Origin: Benincasa hispida
Taxonomy: Eukaryota; Streptophyta; Magnoliopsida; Cucurbitales; Cucurbitaceae
Reading direction: 5' to 3'
Length of the DNA stretch: 64,000 bases
Assembly (NCBI RefSeq): GCF_009727055.1
Contig: NC_052357.1
Coordinates: 1,692,779 to 1,756,778 of the forward strand
A program made the translations under genes and the position numbers. Each line of letters begins with the position of its first letter. Within the stretch, counting starts at the first letter, position 1. A model generated the notes under the pieces. It was not told the DNA's origin and searched no databases. It was given only the letters and a program-made list of their open reading frames with translations. Below, piece after piece: positions 1 to 11,557 of this stretch.

Positions 1-1605
1 GAGAGCTGGGAACTCAATCCATAATATGGAATTCACTCCTTTCTCAAAGCAAGGGATATAAGTAGAGAGATTGCTCCCATAAGGGCTGATTCCGGGGCTT
101 GAACATAGTGGCCACAACTTCTCTTTGGAAGAGAAGACTCAGTCATAGTAGGACTATGACTTATGTTCATTAGAGGGTTCAGTGGTACTTAAGGAGACAG
201 ATGTAACTACAGGGGCATAACGGTTATTGGCCCAACTATACTTACGAGCGATCTGTGAAGGGTTGTCACACTCATAATATATCTGTGGTAAGGAGAGTTC
301 AGCTGTTGGTCTTTAGTGGAGTGCCTGGTAGTTAACGAATGGTGGATCCCGTGACTAAAAAGTTTAGTCAGTTATTCCCGTACTGTTGGAGCTTCGATTT
401 ACCGGTCCATGAGGTCCCCTTGGTAGCTCAATGGATTCAGTTGAGGATCAATTCTTGGTGTTGATTTGAAATGTTCAAATTGACAAGAGGTATTTTGATT
501 ATATATGATATAATCGGTATGATGTATAAGATACATCTATTGAAGGATTGATGTAAATGAGATTTACATTAAGTACCATGGAATAGAAAAAGAACTATGA
601 TTTATATGTTTCATGAGATGAAATATTAAAACTATAGGTTATAAATATATTATTGTAAGTTGGTTATCATTTATATTTATAATAATATTAATTATTGGAT
701 AATTAATTCTTTTTCTTTTAAATAACTATATTATTGGATGGTTATTGGATTATGGTAACCGTGAGTTTAAAAGGAAAATGGTTTTCTTATTTTCAAAAAG
801 AGGTTTTACAAAAGATTGAAAAGGTTTTGAGTTTTCTCTCCGTGCAGAAGAAACTCACGAAGTCATCAAGTAAATACGGATTTACTAAACGATGGCTTGG
901 CGAGCTAAACGATCGTGCAGAGTAGAGCTAAACGATCGTGCAATAGTTACTAAATGATCACATAGTTTTGCTAGACGATCGCTGGCCCAAAGTAAACGAT
1001 CGTGTAGTGTCTGTAGGCGACTAAGCTAAACGATAGGCTAAACGATCGCATAGCTTTATTTAAACGATTGGGCACCGACCTATATGATAGGTCTTCGCCA
1101 TCTCCTACTTGCCGAGTCGTGTACGCGATCGGTGTTTCCTTCTTCGTCTACCTCATACCAAGTCCGAACAGAGTCCACCCTCTGAATTCTCACACCAAGA
1201 ATACCAAGGTCACATTGTTGGTGGTGTCAGACTTAACTCAACATCGTCGAGGTTTTTTGTAGGTCATTCGTGGTGCTGTGGAGGTCGTTCGCTGTTGCTG
1301 AAGAGTTTATGACTGAGGAGATTGTTGAGGACGAGCGCAAAGTGTTCGTACGGTGTTACATTCGTGTAGATCGAGCATTCAAGGTTACTGCTGTTTGAGC
1401 GGCCATGCGCATCAGAGAATGGAGACGCTTCTGCCATTGTGCGTAGAGTTGCTCTCTATTCATTTGTGTTTATTCATGCCATTATTTCTCGTATGATTTA
1501 CATAACCGCTTGTTTTGTATTTGACTGTAAATATATGTTCATTCATGATTGTAATTTGGAATAGTCCTGTTCCGCTGCTCATGAAAATCTCGCTTCTGAT
1601 TTCCT
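1..1605 (+). repeat. Family G LTR, copy 1 (3' part; 5' end lies outside window)
   Basis: This matches the 3' portion of the long LTRs seen complete at 18159-20249 (+) and 57263-59236 (-). The shared order is a block around 'ggtccatgaggtcccc', an AT-rich stretch with a 'tatatgatataat' motif, a CGATCG-rich short-repeat array (885-1095), then a GC-richer 3' end. It ends near 'gatttccttcatt', which aligns with the LTR end of the 57-59 kb copy next to its primer site. The 63-84 residue open frames inside look like chance frames in LTR sequence. No coding capacity is seen. Confidence 0.7.
885..1095. repeat. CGATCG-rich degenerate short-repeat array
   Basis: About ten loosely spaced copies of a motif close to 'taaacgatcgt' or 'gctaaacgatcg', separated by 6-25 bases of unrelated sequence. 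The core CGATCG is palindromic and carries two CpGs. The spacing is irregular, so this is not a true tandem satellite. The same array type occurs in the other family G LTRs and in the 53.5-55 kb element. Confidence 0.6.
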
Positions 1606-1649
1606 TCATTAACAACCATACAACATACCTTAATAGTCACCAGTTTTAT

Positions 1650-2297
1650 AGTAGTCAGAAGTGGTTGTCGAAGTTGATTATCGAAGATGAATTTTGCTGG
1701 AGTTTGTAGTTAGAGGTGGTTTTCGGAGCTTGAAGTTGGTCACATGAATGTGTATTGGAGTTGGTTATCCAAAATTTTTCATCAGAGGTGGTTTTCGAAT
1801 CCCGTAGTTGGTCAAGCAAAAATGGTCGTCGAAGTTGATTATCGAATATGATTTTTGCTGGAGATTGTGGTTGGAGGTGACTAACGAAGTCTAGAGTTAG
1901 CTGCATGAAGGTTGTATTAGAGTTAGTTGTCGAAATTTTTCATCGAAGGTGGTTGTCAAAGCCTCGAGTTGGTCGTCAGAGTTGCTTGCCCAAAGGTGAT
2001 CAACAAAGGTGATTTTCATCGGAGTTTATGGTCGGAGGTGGTTGTCGGAGCCTACGAAGGTGGTTGTCGAAGTTGGTCATCAAAACTTTTTATCAGAGCC
2101 AAATTGGTCGTCAAAGTTGGTAGTGCGAAGGTGGTCGTCAGAGTTAGGTCACCGGAGGTGGATGTCAAAGGCCATAATTGATTGTCAGAGTTGGTCGCGC
2201 GAAGGTTGTCGGTGCTCGGAGTTGGTTGCAGAAGCTATCATCCGAAATGGTTGTTAGAGTCTAGATTTTCGTCGTTGGAATTTTCATAGGTGGTTAT
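1650..2297. repeat. Degenerate 'ggtggttgtcggagttggtcgtc' repeats, left part
   Basis: The segment is built of variants of short blocks such as 'ggtggttgtcggag', 'gttggtcgtc' and 'tttttcatcgaaggtgg', repeated many times with substitutions and small indels. The same pattern resumes at 4854-5000, after an inserted LTR. Open frames of 82-84 residues here are by-products of the repeats. I do not recognise the parent element. Confidence 0.6.
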
Positions 2298-4853
2298 TGT
2301 TGGACTTTATGTCCTAAAACTCGTGATTTATAAATAATAAACTTATTATGAAAATTCAATAAAGTTGGTATTGAATATATGAATTGCTTATTTCATTTTA
2401 GAAATAAATCCAATAAACTAAAAGATCCATGACTATTACATGAGTACTTGAACTTTATGTGGAGACATAAGAGTGTATCAGGTTCGAATAAATAGTCTAA
2501 ATGATCTATAGTATATGAATAAGGTTGGGTGCCTTATTCTAGCAACACTATCAGATGCGACCTACTCTGTAGTTGTTACAAGAAGTCGTAAAGTGCTACA
2601 GACGAAGTGATCCTGATTCGTACATGTAGTGACGTGAGGAGTGGAGGCATCTTTTGCAATGAGTTTGCACAAGATTGGACTACGAAATAAGTCACTGTTA
2701 CTTTATAACGTTGTTTACTGTTTAAGATTGACTATTTCACAATAATGACCTGGTTAACTTGACCCTAATCCTGAGCTAACTATGAACTCCTGTTTAATCC
2801 GGATTATCCTTAGATTTGCATAGGTGAGAGTTGGCTCAACAACGCCCGCTCAATGAGCCTTCCATTTCAGGGATAAGACCGGGTAGATAGCTCGGGCATC
2901 CATCCAATGCATTCTTTTCGATCTTGTACTGACAGTACATGGAACACCAACCCAATCTCGAAATACTCACTGATGATAGGGATTGCAACTACATCAAAAA
3001 CCACGACGTGAACGCACGCTTTGTCATGTTAGTGTGAGAACCTTAAATAAACTAACGATCAAGTTTTTTTATTTGTTTACTCAATTTGTAAAGGCAAACA
3101 AAAAAGGAATCCGCCTCGAATCAAAACTCTTTCTCCTTAGCACAAGCACTAAGTAAGCAAGCTACTTTTCTTTTCTACGCTACGATCTTTCTTCTCTTAT
3201 GAAATTCAGAGTTTGTTTGATCGAGGGCACTTCTCCCCAATATGAGATAAGTTGGCTATAGTCCGAACAGAACTCCAACTGGGCTAATTGCATAATTATG
3301 ACCTGAGGTAGTGAACGAGACCGCAAATGGATAGAAATTCTCCACTTAATGGCTGCCGCTTAACGCTCTGGCGCTCTGAATCTCGAAGGTCTTGGTAGGA
3401 TTCTGACTTGCTGGCCCAACCCTTTTCTTTCTTGCAACATGGCATCCCTTGCAACATTTTGCAAGCTCCTTCCTTTGTTGAGCTCTGCCATCCCGCTCTT
3501 CGAGATCTGTCATTGGCTCTTTTCATTCAATAAAAAATTGCGATTGATTTTGATTCCCTCCCTTTAATCCTACCCGCTATCAGGGATAGTAGAGAGGTTG
3601 TTCCTTTCAGTGCTGACTTCGGGTCTTGAACAAGGGACCCAACCCTTTCATTGGTTCGAAAGGGACTTGATTTGATGATCGGATCACATTAGAGGATTAG
3701 TGAGACTTAAGAAACAAAAGGTAACCTCGGGGGTAAAACAACCTTTTGACCCAACTGTTATTACGAACAACTTGTGAAGGCTTAACTTACTAATCATGGT
3801 TATATTGAGTGGACACAATATATCTAGGGAGTGTTACTATGGGCTTTAGTGGAGTGTTCCGGTAGTTAACGAATGGGGGTTAATTTGGTATAAAGAGTTT
3901 AGCCAATTAATCTTGGATTGTTGGAGCCCATGATCTGTAGGTCTACGAGGTCCTCTTACTAGCTCAAAAACGGATTAGCCTTAGAGTAGCGTGATAAGTT
4001 GAGTTGAAACGTTCAAATTAGAATTAAGGGAATTAGTAATTATATGTGATATAATTACATGTTTAATTTTGGAATTAAACGAAATTGAAGAATCAATTAA
4101 TATTTAAATATGATCTAAATATTAAATTCATAAATAAGGATTCATGGTGGTGAAATTGGTGTTAAATTAATTTAATATTTGAATTAATTAAATTATTTAA
4201 TTAATTATTAATTTTATTTGAAAAATTAATTTTGAATTAATTTTTGTAAAATTAATAAAATTTTAGTTTTATTTTTTGATTTTAAAACTAAAAATAAGTT
4301 TTAATTTGAAAATAAATTTCAAATTAAAAAGAAAAAGAAGAAAATTAGAAATGAAAAAAGTGGGGTTTTCCCAGTTTAAGTGCAAGCACCTTAGTCACTA
4401 AACCACCAAGCTTTTCAGCTCAAATTCACAAGCATGAGCTATGATTCATGCAGAAAATTCATTTGCATGATAGTCATGCTATAAATAAACAAAATTGGAG
4501 TGGAATTTGATGATGATTTGCTAAATTGTTGAGAAAAAACTTGAAGAAGTTGTTCTTCAAAATTCTGTTGAAAACCAGTGACCTCCTCTCCTTATTCCCT
4601 TAATCCAAGCTTATTTTGAGTCCCACAACTCACTCTAAGACACTTAGAGGATAGTAGGGAAGGCCTTGTGGTGGTTCACGAACATAAATTAAGGAGATCG
4701 TAGCTGGAATTCGTGATTCAAAGATATTTCAAAGCTTAGTGTTGAAACTCTGTTTTTAATTTATGAGCATGCTGAGTTTGAAGCCAAAATTAATGAATTA
4801 GAATGCGTAATGATCTTGTTTTTGCTTCCTCTACATGCTTCCTTATTCCAACA
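2298..4853 (+). mobile_element. Family G LTR, copy 2, inserted in the degenerate repeats
   Basis: It begins 'tgttggactttatgtcct', like the family G starts at 8265 and 30062, and ends '...ttattccaaca', so it has TG...CA termini. The degenerate GTTGGTCGTC-type repeats flank it on both sides, which marks it as an insertion. No exact target duplication is visible (gttat on the left, gttgg on the right). The LTR homology breaks at about 2895 and resumes at about 3545, indicating a second insertion inside it. Confidence 0.65.
2895..3545. other. Insertion inside the copy-2 LTR, possibly of mitochondrial origin
   Basis: Homology with other family G LTRs is interrupted here. The base composition also shifts from AT-rich LTR sequence to a more balanced, complex sequence without CpG depletion, for example 'aagcaagctacttttctttt' and 'gttgagctctgccatcccgc'. 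The texture resembles plant mitochondrial intergenic DNA. That is an impression only, because no organellar gene is recognisable. The 76-residue minus-strand frame at 3296-3526 has no recognised domain. A BLAST against cucurbit mitochondrial genomes would settle it. Confidence 0.3.
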
Positions 4854-5000
4854 GTTGGCGGAGCCCAGAGTTAGTCACCAGAGTTGTCATCGGAGGTGGT
4901 TGTTAGAGCCTGGAGATGGTCACCGAAGTTTTCATTGGAGGTGGTTATCAGAGCTTGGAGTTAGTTCTTGGAGTGTGATAGTGGTTGATGGGTGGAGCCA
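4854..5000. repeat. Degenerate 'ggtggttgtcggag' repeats, right part
   Basis: This continues the repeat block seen at 1650-2297, with the same 'ggaggtggttgttagagcctgg' style of unit. The two halves are separated by the copy-2 LTR, which shows they were once adjacent. Confidence 0.6.
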
Positions 5001-5027
5001 TTGAAAACATGGAAAGAAGGGAAAGTT

Positions 5028-5160
5028 GGGGTGAGTTGGTATATTTATACCAACTCAACTCTACCAACATTTAAAGTTGGTGGGTCAAATAATGAGTTAG
5101 TATATTATACCAACTCAAATCAACTCATGTTGGTGAGCCAAACATCCCCTCCCCCCTAAT
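5028..5160. mobile_element. Small foldback MITE
   Basis: It contains the perfect hairpin gagttggtata-tt-tataccaactc and a second near-palindrome 'gagttagtatattataccaactc'. The ends are 'ggggtgagttgg' and 'ttggtgagccaaacatcccc'. This compact inverted architecture of about 130 bp, without coding sequence, is typical of a MITE. The superfamily is not determined. Confidence 0.5.

Positions 5161-5161
<1 letters not shown>

Positions 5162-5194
<33 letters not shown>
5162..5194. repeat. 33-base poly(T) tract
   Basis: An uninterrupted run of 33 T. The 61-residue open frame beginning at 5159 is just this run read as poly-Phe and is not a gene. Its exact length is unreliable in short-read assemblies. 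Confidence 0.9.
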
Positions 5195-5197
<3 letters not shown>

Positions 5198-5344
5198 TTT
5201 TTGCTTGTTTTTACATTTTATGTACGTGTGGAAGGGTTACTTTTTTTTTCGGATTATTATGTTTTGAAAAATATATTTCTAAATCAATATAAAAAGACAA
5301 ACATGGGTTGCTCAAACCCACTCAAATCCGAACATCAATATTGA

Positions 5345-6200
5345 CAAGTGGAATTTAGGTAGATTCTTCTTTAGCTGTAGAGGAAGAATTGAATGAAATG
5401 ACATCATCATCAATCACAACGTTAATGGATTCCATGACATTGGGAGTGTGTTTATTCAAAACACGGTAGGCCCGACTATTTGAGGAATACCCAAGAAAAA
5501 TTCCTTCGTCTGACTTTGAGTCCCATTTCCTTATGACTTCTTTGTCAACCAGAATGTAACACGTACTGTCAAGAATGTGAGAATACTATATATTCAATTT
5601 TCTTTCTGTCCACAGCTCATAGATAGTGTTCTACATTCCTGATCGTAAAACAATCCTGTTATGGATGTGACAGGCTGTGTTCAAAGTCTCTGCCTAAAAC
5701 TGAATTGGTATTCAATTGGCATTCATTATCGCACGAGCCATTTCTTCAAGAGTCCTGTTTTTTCTTTCTACAACTTCGTCTTGCTAGGTGTAATAGGAGC
5801 CGAAAATTCATCGTGATTTCCAGCACTCTGGTAGAACTCAACAAACTGAGAGTTCTCAAACTCCCTACCATGATTACTCCTAATTTGTACAACATTCAAC
5901 TCTTGTTCACTTTGGATTTGAAGACAAAGAATTTGAAACACATCGAAGGTGTCAGTTTTATCTCAACGAAAATGGACCCAAGTGTATCTTGAGAAGTCAT
6001 CCACAACAAATACGACATATTGTTTGCCTCCCAAACTTTTTGACTGCATAGGATCCATAAGATCCATATGTAGAAGTTCCAAAACTCGAGATGACCCAGA
6101 ATTGCCTATCTGCTTATGAAGAGCATGAGTCTATTTCCCAATTTGACAATCCCTATATATAATTCAAGCAGATACTGATAGAGAGGGAAAACAATTATAG
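5345..6200 (-). pseudogene. Copia-1 integrase remnant
   Basis: Minus-strand translation gives copia integrase landmarks. Near 5990-6080 there is 'HMDLMDPMQSKSLGGKQYVV' followed by 'VVDDFSRYTWV', which holds the first catalytic aspartate region. Near 5440-5540 the C-terminal block 'KWDSKSDEGIFLGYSS' and 'SRAYRVLNK' is present. The frame is broken between these blocks and a stop follows the C-terminal part. It is non-functional. Confidence 0.75.
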
Positions 6201-6219
6201 CATTCTTGCTGAGAGCCTT

Positions 6220-6674
6220 TTAAAGGGTTTTCATGCTTATATGCCTAAGGCGTTTGTGCCATAGGCTAGCTTCATCTTTCCTCGAGAGATGACAAACCTG
6301 CAAAGAATTGTCAGGACTCCGTAGATAACAATTATTAGATAAGTGTGTACTTGTCATGATAAAAGCCTTAACATCGTCTGTAACAAGACATTTGTCTTTG
6401 GTGAAACTTACATTCAGACCTTGGTCACAAAGTTGACTGATGCTAATGAGATTGACAGTAAGCCCCATAACCAACATTCATTCAATTTTGGAAGACCTAG
6501 ATAATTTAGAGTTCTCTTTCCAATGATCTTACCACACACACCATCACTAAATGTCACTTTTACTGAGCTAACAGATTTGAGATTAGATAAATAGCTCTTT
6601 TCACCAGTCATATGGTGTGAGCTACCACCATCAAAGTACCAATCACCTTTGGCTAACGATGTAAGAGAGGTCAA
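6220..6674 (-). pseudogene. Copia-1 protease and GAG-pre-integrase remnant
   Basis: The right part encodes 'DWYFDGGSSHHMTGEKSYLS', the copia aspartic protease region. The expected D-S-G active-site triplet reads D-G-G. The left part encodes 'ISISQLCDQGLNVSFTKDKC' and ends with 'ASLWHKRLRHISMKTL', the GAG-pre-integrase WHxRLGH motif (here WHKRLRH). The two parts lie in different overlapping frames, which indicates a frameshift near 6415-6475. Confidence 0.75.
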
Positions 6675-7236
6675 GACAACATTGCATCTGTTTTGAGTGT
6701 CCTTTTTTCTCCACTTCTATTTCATCATATTCTATCTAGGTCTGTAATTATGGGGAAAGCGACCAATCTTCTTGTGAAAAGAGGACCTATGGAGATCTTT
6801 CAATAACTGGTAGTAGAAAGGACGTTTATGACCTACTTTGCCACAATAGTGAAAAATCCATATTCTTCTAGAAACGTGGTCACCTTTCTTAATTGGATTT
6901 AGAGAATGATATCCTATAACACCATAAGACTCTGCATTTTGTACTCTAACAAACTCAATATTTTGCTTCCCTTTAGACTGTTTACTAGGTTAGCTACCAC
7001 CTATTGGAAAACCGAGTCCAAAGTTATCATTTGTTGACTTTCTTCTTAGTAGGATTTTTTCAAGAGTCTCAGTACTAGTATTCAACAATCTCACATTCTT
7101 ACTCATAGTTTCTTTTTCATATTTAACTTGTGAGAGTTCTCATTTCAATTATGCAATAGTGGACATTAGCTCGTGATTATCAAAAAATCAGAGTCTCAAT
7201 CTTTTCCTTTTGTATATCAAGGACTTTCTGATCTTT

Positions 7237-7788
7237 TTACCATTTAAGAAATAAAGCACGACACGAAGGATCTGATGCTTCTGTGTTTGTACCATCAAAA
7301 GACTTTACTGCATAAACATCAAATTCAAAGGCCTCGTAGGAAGAGGTGGTTGAAGAAATGTTACTAACAAGAGCTTTAACATCTTCTTTTGAGTCACTAC
7401 TATTATCTGTTTCAATATCAGACAAAGTGAGGACAATTAGATAAAGTGAGAACATACCCTTTACTTTGTTTCTTGAGGAAATTGGGGCATTCAACTTGAA
7501 TTTGACCGTAGCCACTACACTCTCTGCACTTAATGTGCTTTTCTCTTTGAGACCCAACTGGAATAGACTTTTAATCTTCCTTCTTATTGTTTTGATGTCT
7601 GATCTAATTGGAGGGGGAAGAACCACCTGACTTGAAGGTATTGTATGCAATAGACCTCTTGCCAAATCATTTGAGTACACGGTTAAACTGTTTTGAAAGT
7701 AGTGATATAGATTCAGCAAGAGAATCTCCTGCCTCTCTATTATGATCAACAAGCTATTCTTAATAGAGGATTGAAGAGCAATGCCCAT
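7237..7788 (-). pseudogene. Copia-1 gag, central and C-terminal remnant
   Basis: A 183-codon open frame. Its middle has a Ser/Asp-rich stretch ('SDIETDNSSDSKEDVKALVS') like the acidic linker that follows the zinc knuckle in many plant copia Gag proteins. No intact CX2CX4HX4C knuckle is visible, which suggests frameshift or loss. The assignment relies partly on position between the gag N-terminus (9261-9647) and the protease. Confidence 0.55.
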
Positions 7789-7929
7789 ATTTTTCTTCTC
7801 GAATGGGACATCTCAAAAGTAAGCAAGGAACCAAACAGTTCATCAACTGTCAACTTGGTTGTGTCTTGATCTTCCTCAATAGTAGTAAATTTCATATCAA
7901 AGTTCTTAGGTAGAGACCTAAGAACTTTT

Positions 7930-9115
7930 CAAACATGTCTTTCTTCTGAGATTTTCTTGAAGGATCCTTAATGGGAGGGAACCATAACCGAAAGTAAGAT
8001 CGACCCAAATTTTATTTTTCGTTGAATGTGAGATTTTATAGTAAAACAATAAACAAGATATGCATTTATAAATTACAACATGCTTAACAAAAGGTTTTAG
8101 AAACATTACCTTTGAAGATCTTTCTTCAAGAATTCCCTCAAATAGCACATGAACCACTTGAAGACTTTCTTCAAGAAAAAAAACTTCGAACAAGCTCGAA
8201 CACGACCACAAAGACTTCCTCGATATTCTCAGGGTGAAAACCCAGGAGTGGTAGATTCTAGCTATTTTGTTGGGTGTTATGTCCTAAAACTCGTGGTTTG
8301 TAAACAATAAAACTTATTCTAAAAATTCAATGTTATTATTGAATATATGAATTGCTTATTTCGTTTTAGAAATAAATCCAATAAATTAAAAGATCCATGA
8401 CTATTACACGAGTACTTGAACTTTATATGGAGACATAAAAGTGGATTAGGTTCGAGTAAATAGTCAAAATGATCTATAGTATATGAATAAGGTTGGGTGC
8501 CTTATTCATATACTATATATCATGTTACCTGTTGGTTTTTATATCCTAAAACTCTCACCCATACAAATCAAAGGACCGCCCTCATTGGCAGGAGTTCACA
8601 ACTCACTCAGGTTTCAGGTTATGTTACCTATGGTCATCCTGGTGAAATGTAAGTCTTTATTATGAACGGCGTTATATAATGAGACTAAACATTTCGTGGT
8701 TTGGTCTTATATAAACTCTTCTGTATAGAATATCCCCGCTCACATATCTATACATGCATGATCAAGATCAGATCATTTGTAGCACTTTACAACAATTGTA
8801 ACACCTACAAAGCGGGCCATACTCGTAGTGTCACCAGAATAAGGTATCCAGCCTTATCAATCTATTAAAGACCATTTAGGTTATCACTTAAACATGATCC
8901 ACCTGTATGTCTCTACATACATGTTTAAGTTACAAGAATAACCTTGGATGTTAGTTTATTGGTTTGTGGTTAATGCAACTAAAATATCACATATTTTATT
9001 AAATAGACAATAAGTTTGAATAAAATATTATATATTTTATTAAATACACAATGAGTTTGTTCAATAATGTTTACAAACTATGAACCCTACGAGATTTAGG
9101 GCATCAACCCCAACA
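7930..9115 (-). mobile_element. Family G LTR, inverted copy within copia-1, with a foldback junction
   Basis: The right part (8545-9115) is the reverse complement of a family G LTR start (compare 27150-27715). The left part (7930-8264) matches 25800-26090, the 3' portion in the same orientation. Between them, 8265-8540 is a piece of a family G LTR start in the opposite (+) orientation. The whole separates the copia-1 gag N-terminus from the rest of gag. It has no coding content. The 97-residue frame at 7918-8211 lies in LTR sequence. Confidence 0.6.
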
Positions 9116-9260
9116 TTTCTCACCAAGAGTAAAGGATTCGTTAGCAATATCCAAAAGTCTAACATTAAAATCAACAATAGACTCATCATCATGCATTTTA
9201 AGGTTCTTAAATTTTGGCGTCAACAACTATAGTCTTGACATCTTCACTTTTGAGGTTCCC

Positions 9261-9620
9261 TCATGAGCAACAGACAAGATATCCTATGTTCTCCTTGGCA
9301 GAAACACACGTTTTGATAAGTTTGAATATATTACGATTTGCACCATTAAATATGACATTCAAGGCACGTGAATTCCCTAGCAAAGTTTCATCGTTTTCTC
9401 CAGACCATATTGACTCTGGCTTCAAGATTTCTTTCCTATCATCAATTTTGATGATAGGATGAGTCCACCCAGCTACCACTACCTTCCATGTTTTGCTATC
9501 GATCGACTTGAGAAAGGTAGTTATTCGTGCTTTCCAATAAGAGTAGTTAGTTTCATCTAGGACTATGGGACGAGTGGTAGAGCCACCTTCATTGATCCCA
9601 TCCATGATCGAAGCACCTAA
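9261..9620 (-). pseudogene. Copia-1 gag N-terminus
   Basis: The minus-strand frame encodes 'MDGINEGGSTTRPIVLDETN' followed by 'YSYWKARITTFLKSID', the plant copia Gag opening (xxNYxxWKxRMxxFL). It lies about 35 bases from the primer-binding site, as expected for gag. The methionine near 9605 is preferred to the upstream one at 9647, which overlaps the primer site. The frame ends at 9261, where homology fades before the inserted LTR. Confidence 0.75.
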
Positions 9621-9634
9621 TATAAATATGATCC

Positions 9635-9648
9635 GCTCTGATAGCAAT
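9635..9648 (-). other. Primer-binding site of copia-1 (degenerate tRNA-Met type)
   Basis: On the minus strand the sequence directly inside the LTR reads ATTGCTATCAGAGC. It differs at one base from the usual TTGGTATCAGAGC copia primer site complementary to initiator tRNA-Met. Confidence 0.6.
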
Positions 9649-10567
9649 TGAAAAAGCGTTAGGATGACTCAACACTCAAAATTCGGATGTTGAAGGGGAA
9701 GCACTAACAAATACTGTAACAACAGTATTCTAACAACAATAAAAATAAATGAACACGGGAGTTGATAACCCAGTTTGGTGATAAACTACCTACGTTTAAA
9801 GGGCTATGTGCTCAAGAAAGATAATCCATTAATAATGATGAGTGAAACAATTTACAACGTAGTTCTTATCTGTAATACACCAACTACTACAGTAGCTCAC
9901 ATAGAGCTCAATTCTCAGGTCACCTAGACTCCCCCTAGATGTGAGACTCCCTCTCAAATGTACTAAGCCTCCCCCTTTAATGATGAGACTCCTCTCATCG
10001 TGATATCTTCCTTTCAAGATAGTGAATTCCCTTTACTGGTGAATCTTAAGATCCCACTAAGATAGAGAACTCCCTTCTCTGAAGTTGAATCTTAGGTTCC
10101 CCCTAAGACTGAGAATCCTTTCTCTGGCAGTTGAGGCTTAGACTCCCCTTAAGCCAGGATAATCTTCATAGTGTTGCAATTGACAGATGAAGAACTTGTA
10201 CAATGGAATAAAGTGAACAATGAGCAAGAATATAGTGTAGAACAATTCGATCAGAGTACTAATAACGTATTGCTCTAAAAAATACAAATCGTCGTAATGA
10301 AACTACTCATCGAGAAGCATACCAAGACACTCCTTTTATAGACAAATCCAGAAAAGGAAACATATCCCAAATATGAGAAAATAAGCTACGCCGCAATAAA
10401 GGAAAATATCAGCTTGCTTCAATTTGCCAGATATTTCCAGATTAGGAATGTACTTAGCAAGAAAATATTATGTTGTCAAAACCTGATGTTAAGACTACAT
10501 ATGAGACAACAGCAGAAACCACTGGGTATCTTAAAAAAAGTAAAAGCCAATGAACAAACCTCCAACA
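9649..10567 (-). mobile_element. 5' LTR of copia-1
   Basis: On the minus strand it begins TGTTGGAGG (at 10567) and ends CTTTTTCA (at 9649), canonical TG...CA, with the primer site immediately inside. Length is 919 bp. It holds several 'gactccccctaag'-like short repeats at about 9925-10150. The 3' LTR is absent. Confidence 0.65.
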
Positions 10568-10587
10568 AATTCTACAATAACTTAACC

Positions 10588-10899
10588 TCTTTTGGTAACC
10601 ATTTCATATTTTAATTTTAGTTTTTAAAAATTAAGTTTATTTTCTCTCAAAATCTTATAATGATTTGCATATTTTTAAGTACAAAAGTTGAATTCATAGC
10701 CAAATTTCAACAACAAAACATGTTTTCTAAAAACACTTTTTTTTTTAATTTTCAAAAAATGGCTAGATTTTTATGATATTGGTAAAAAGTAGACAATAGA
10801 TAAGAAATTTAGAGATTGAAAGAGTATTTTTAGGCTTAATTCAAAAAATATATAAAATCAAATAAAAGATAAAAAAAATCAAATAATTATTAAATAGAA
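10588..10899. mobile_element. hAT-like MITE, copy A
   Basis: About 312 bp with a T-rich left end ('tcttttggtaaccatttc') and a complementary-type right end ('caaataattattaaatag'). It is flanked by acttaacc on the left (10580-10587) and ccttaacc on the right (10900-10907), an 8-bp target duplication with one mismatch, as for hAT elements. It shares its internal sequence ('tagccaaatttca...', 'ggtaaaaagtaga') with copies B (13000-13288) and C (14468-14745). Confidence 0.65.
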
Positions 10900-10965
10900 C
10901 CTTAACCAACTAAGTTCATAGTTTATCAATGTCATATATTCAAACATATTGTGTGAATATTAGTA

Positions 10966-11011
<46 letters not shown>
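10966..11011. repeat. (AAT)n microsatellite
   Basis: About fifteen uninterrupted AAT/TAA units, a potential length-polymorphic marker 2.5 kb downstream of GA3ox. Confidence 0.9.
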
Positions 11012-11013
<2 letters not shown>

Positions 11014-11557
11014 CACATTGTAAATATGATATTTCTACATATACATCTAAATAAAAATAAAAATAGCTGACAAAGTTAAACCATAAATATTTTATTGCAC
11101 ATGCTAACACATCAATGATTTCAAAATTTGAAATTTCTAAAATTATGATCCATTATACGTTATTTCAATCAATCAATGTAAAAGGGGCAATGTTTAAAAT
11201 ACAGGCACGTTTTGGTTAAGTAATTGATAGCTCTTTCCCCATGACCATGGCTATATTAAGATTAGATTCCATTATAAAACATTAAAGCTCTTAAATTTGA
11301 TAAGAAATCTTAAATTTGAAATCAAATGATTCATGAGAATAAAGTTGTATTTCATGTTCTTAGATATGTGTTTGATAACAAATTTAAAAATCGTATTCTA
11401 ACTTATACAATATTGAAGATTTATTTGATCATATATTTACAAATCATAAAATTAGTTGTAGCTATCTATTAAATATTAGTTGACGATAAATAATTATTAT
11501 TTTATTTATGGACATGTTTTATATTAAAAACTTTTATACAATTACTATTTATTCTAT

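Larger units (their letters stand above)
5290..9648 (-). mobile_element. Ty1/copia element copia-1, internal region (gag, protease, integrase; no RT)
   Basis: Reading leftwards from the primer site, the copia order is gag, protease, GAG-pre-integrase, integrase. The homology stops in the integrase C-terminus near 5290. No reverse transcriptase, RNase H or 3' LTR follows, so the element is truncated. Several stops and frame breaks, plus an internal family G LTR insertion at about 7930-9115, make it a dead copy. Individual coding remnants are listed separately. Confidence 0.8.

Noticed and set aside
885..1095. CRISPR-like reading of the CGATCG arrays
   Set aside because: Units are short and degenerate, spacing is irregular and the host is a plant nuclear genome. 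It is an LTR-internal repeat.
5159..5344. 61-residue frame starting with poly-Phe
   Set aside because: It is a 33-base poly(T) run followed by repeat sequence. No coding signal.
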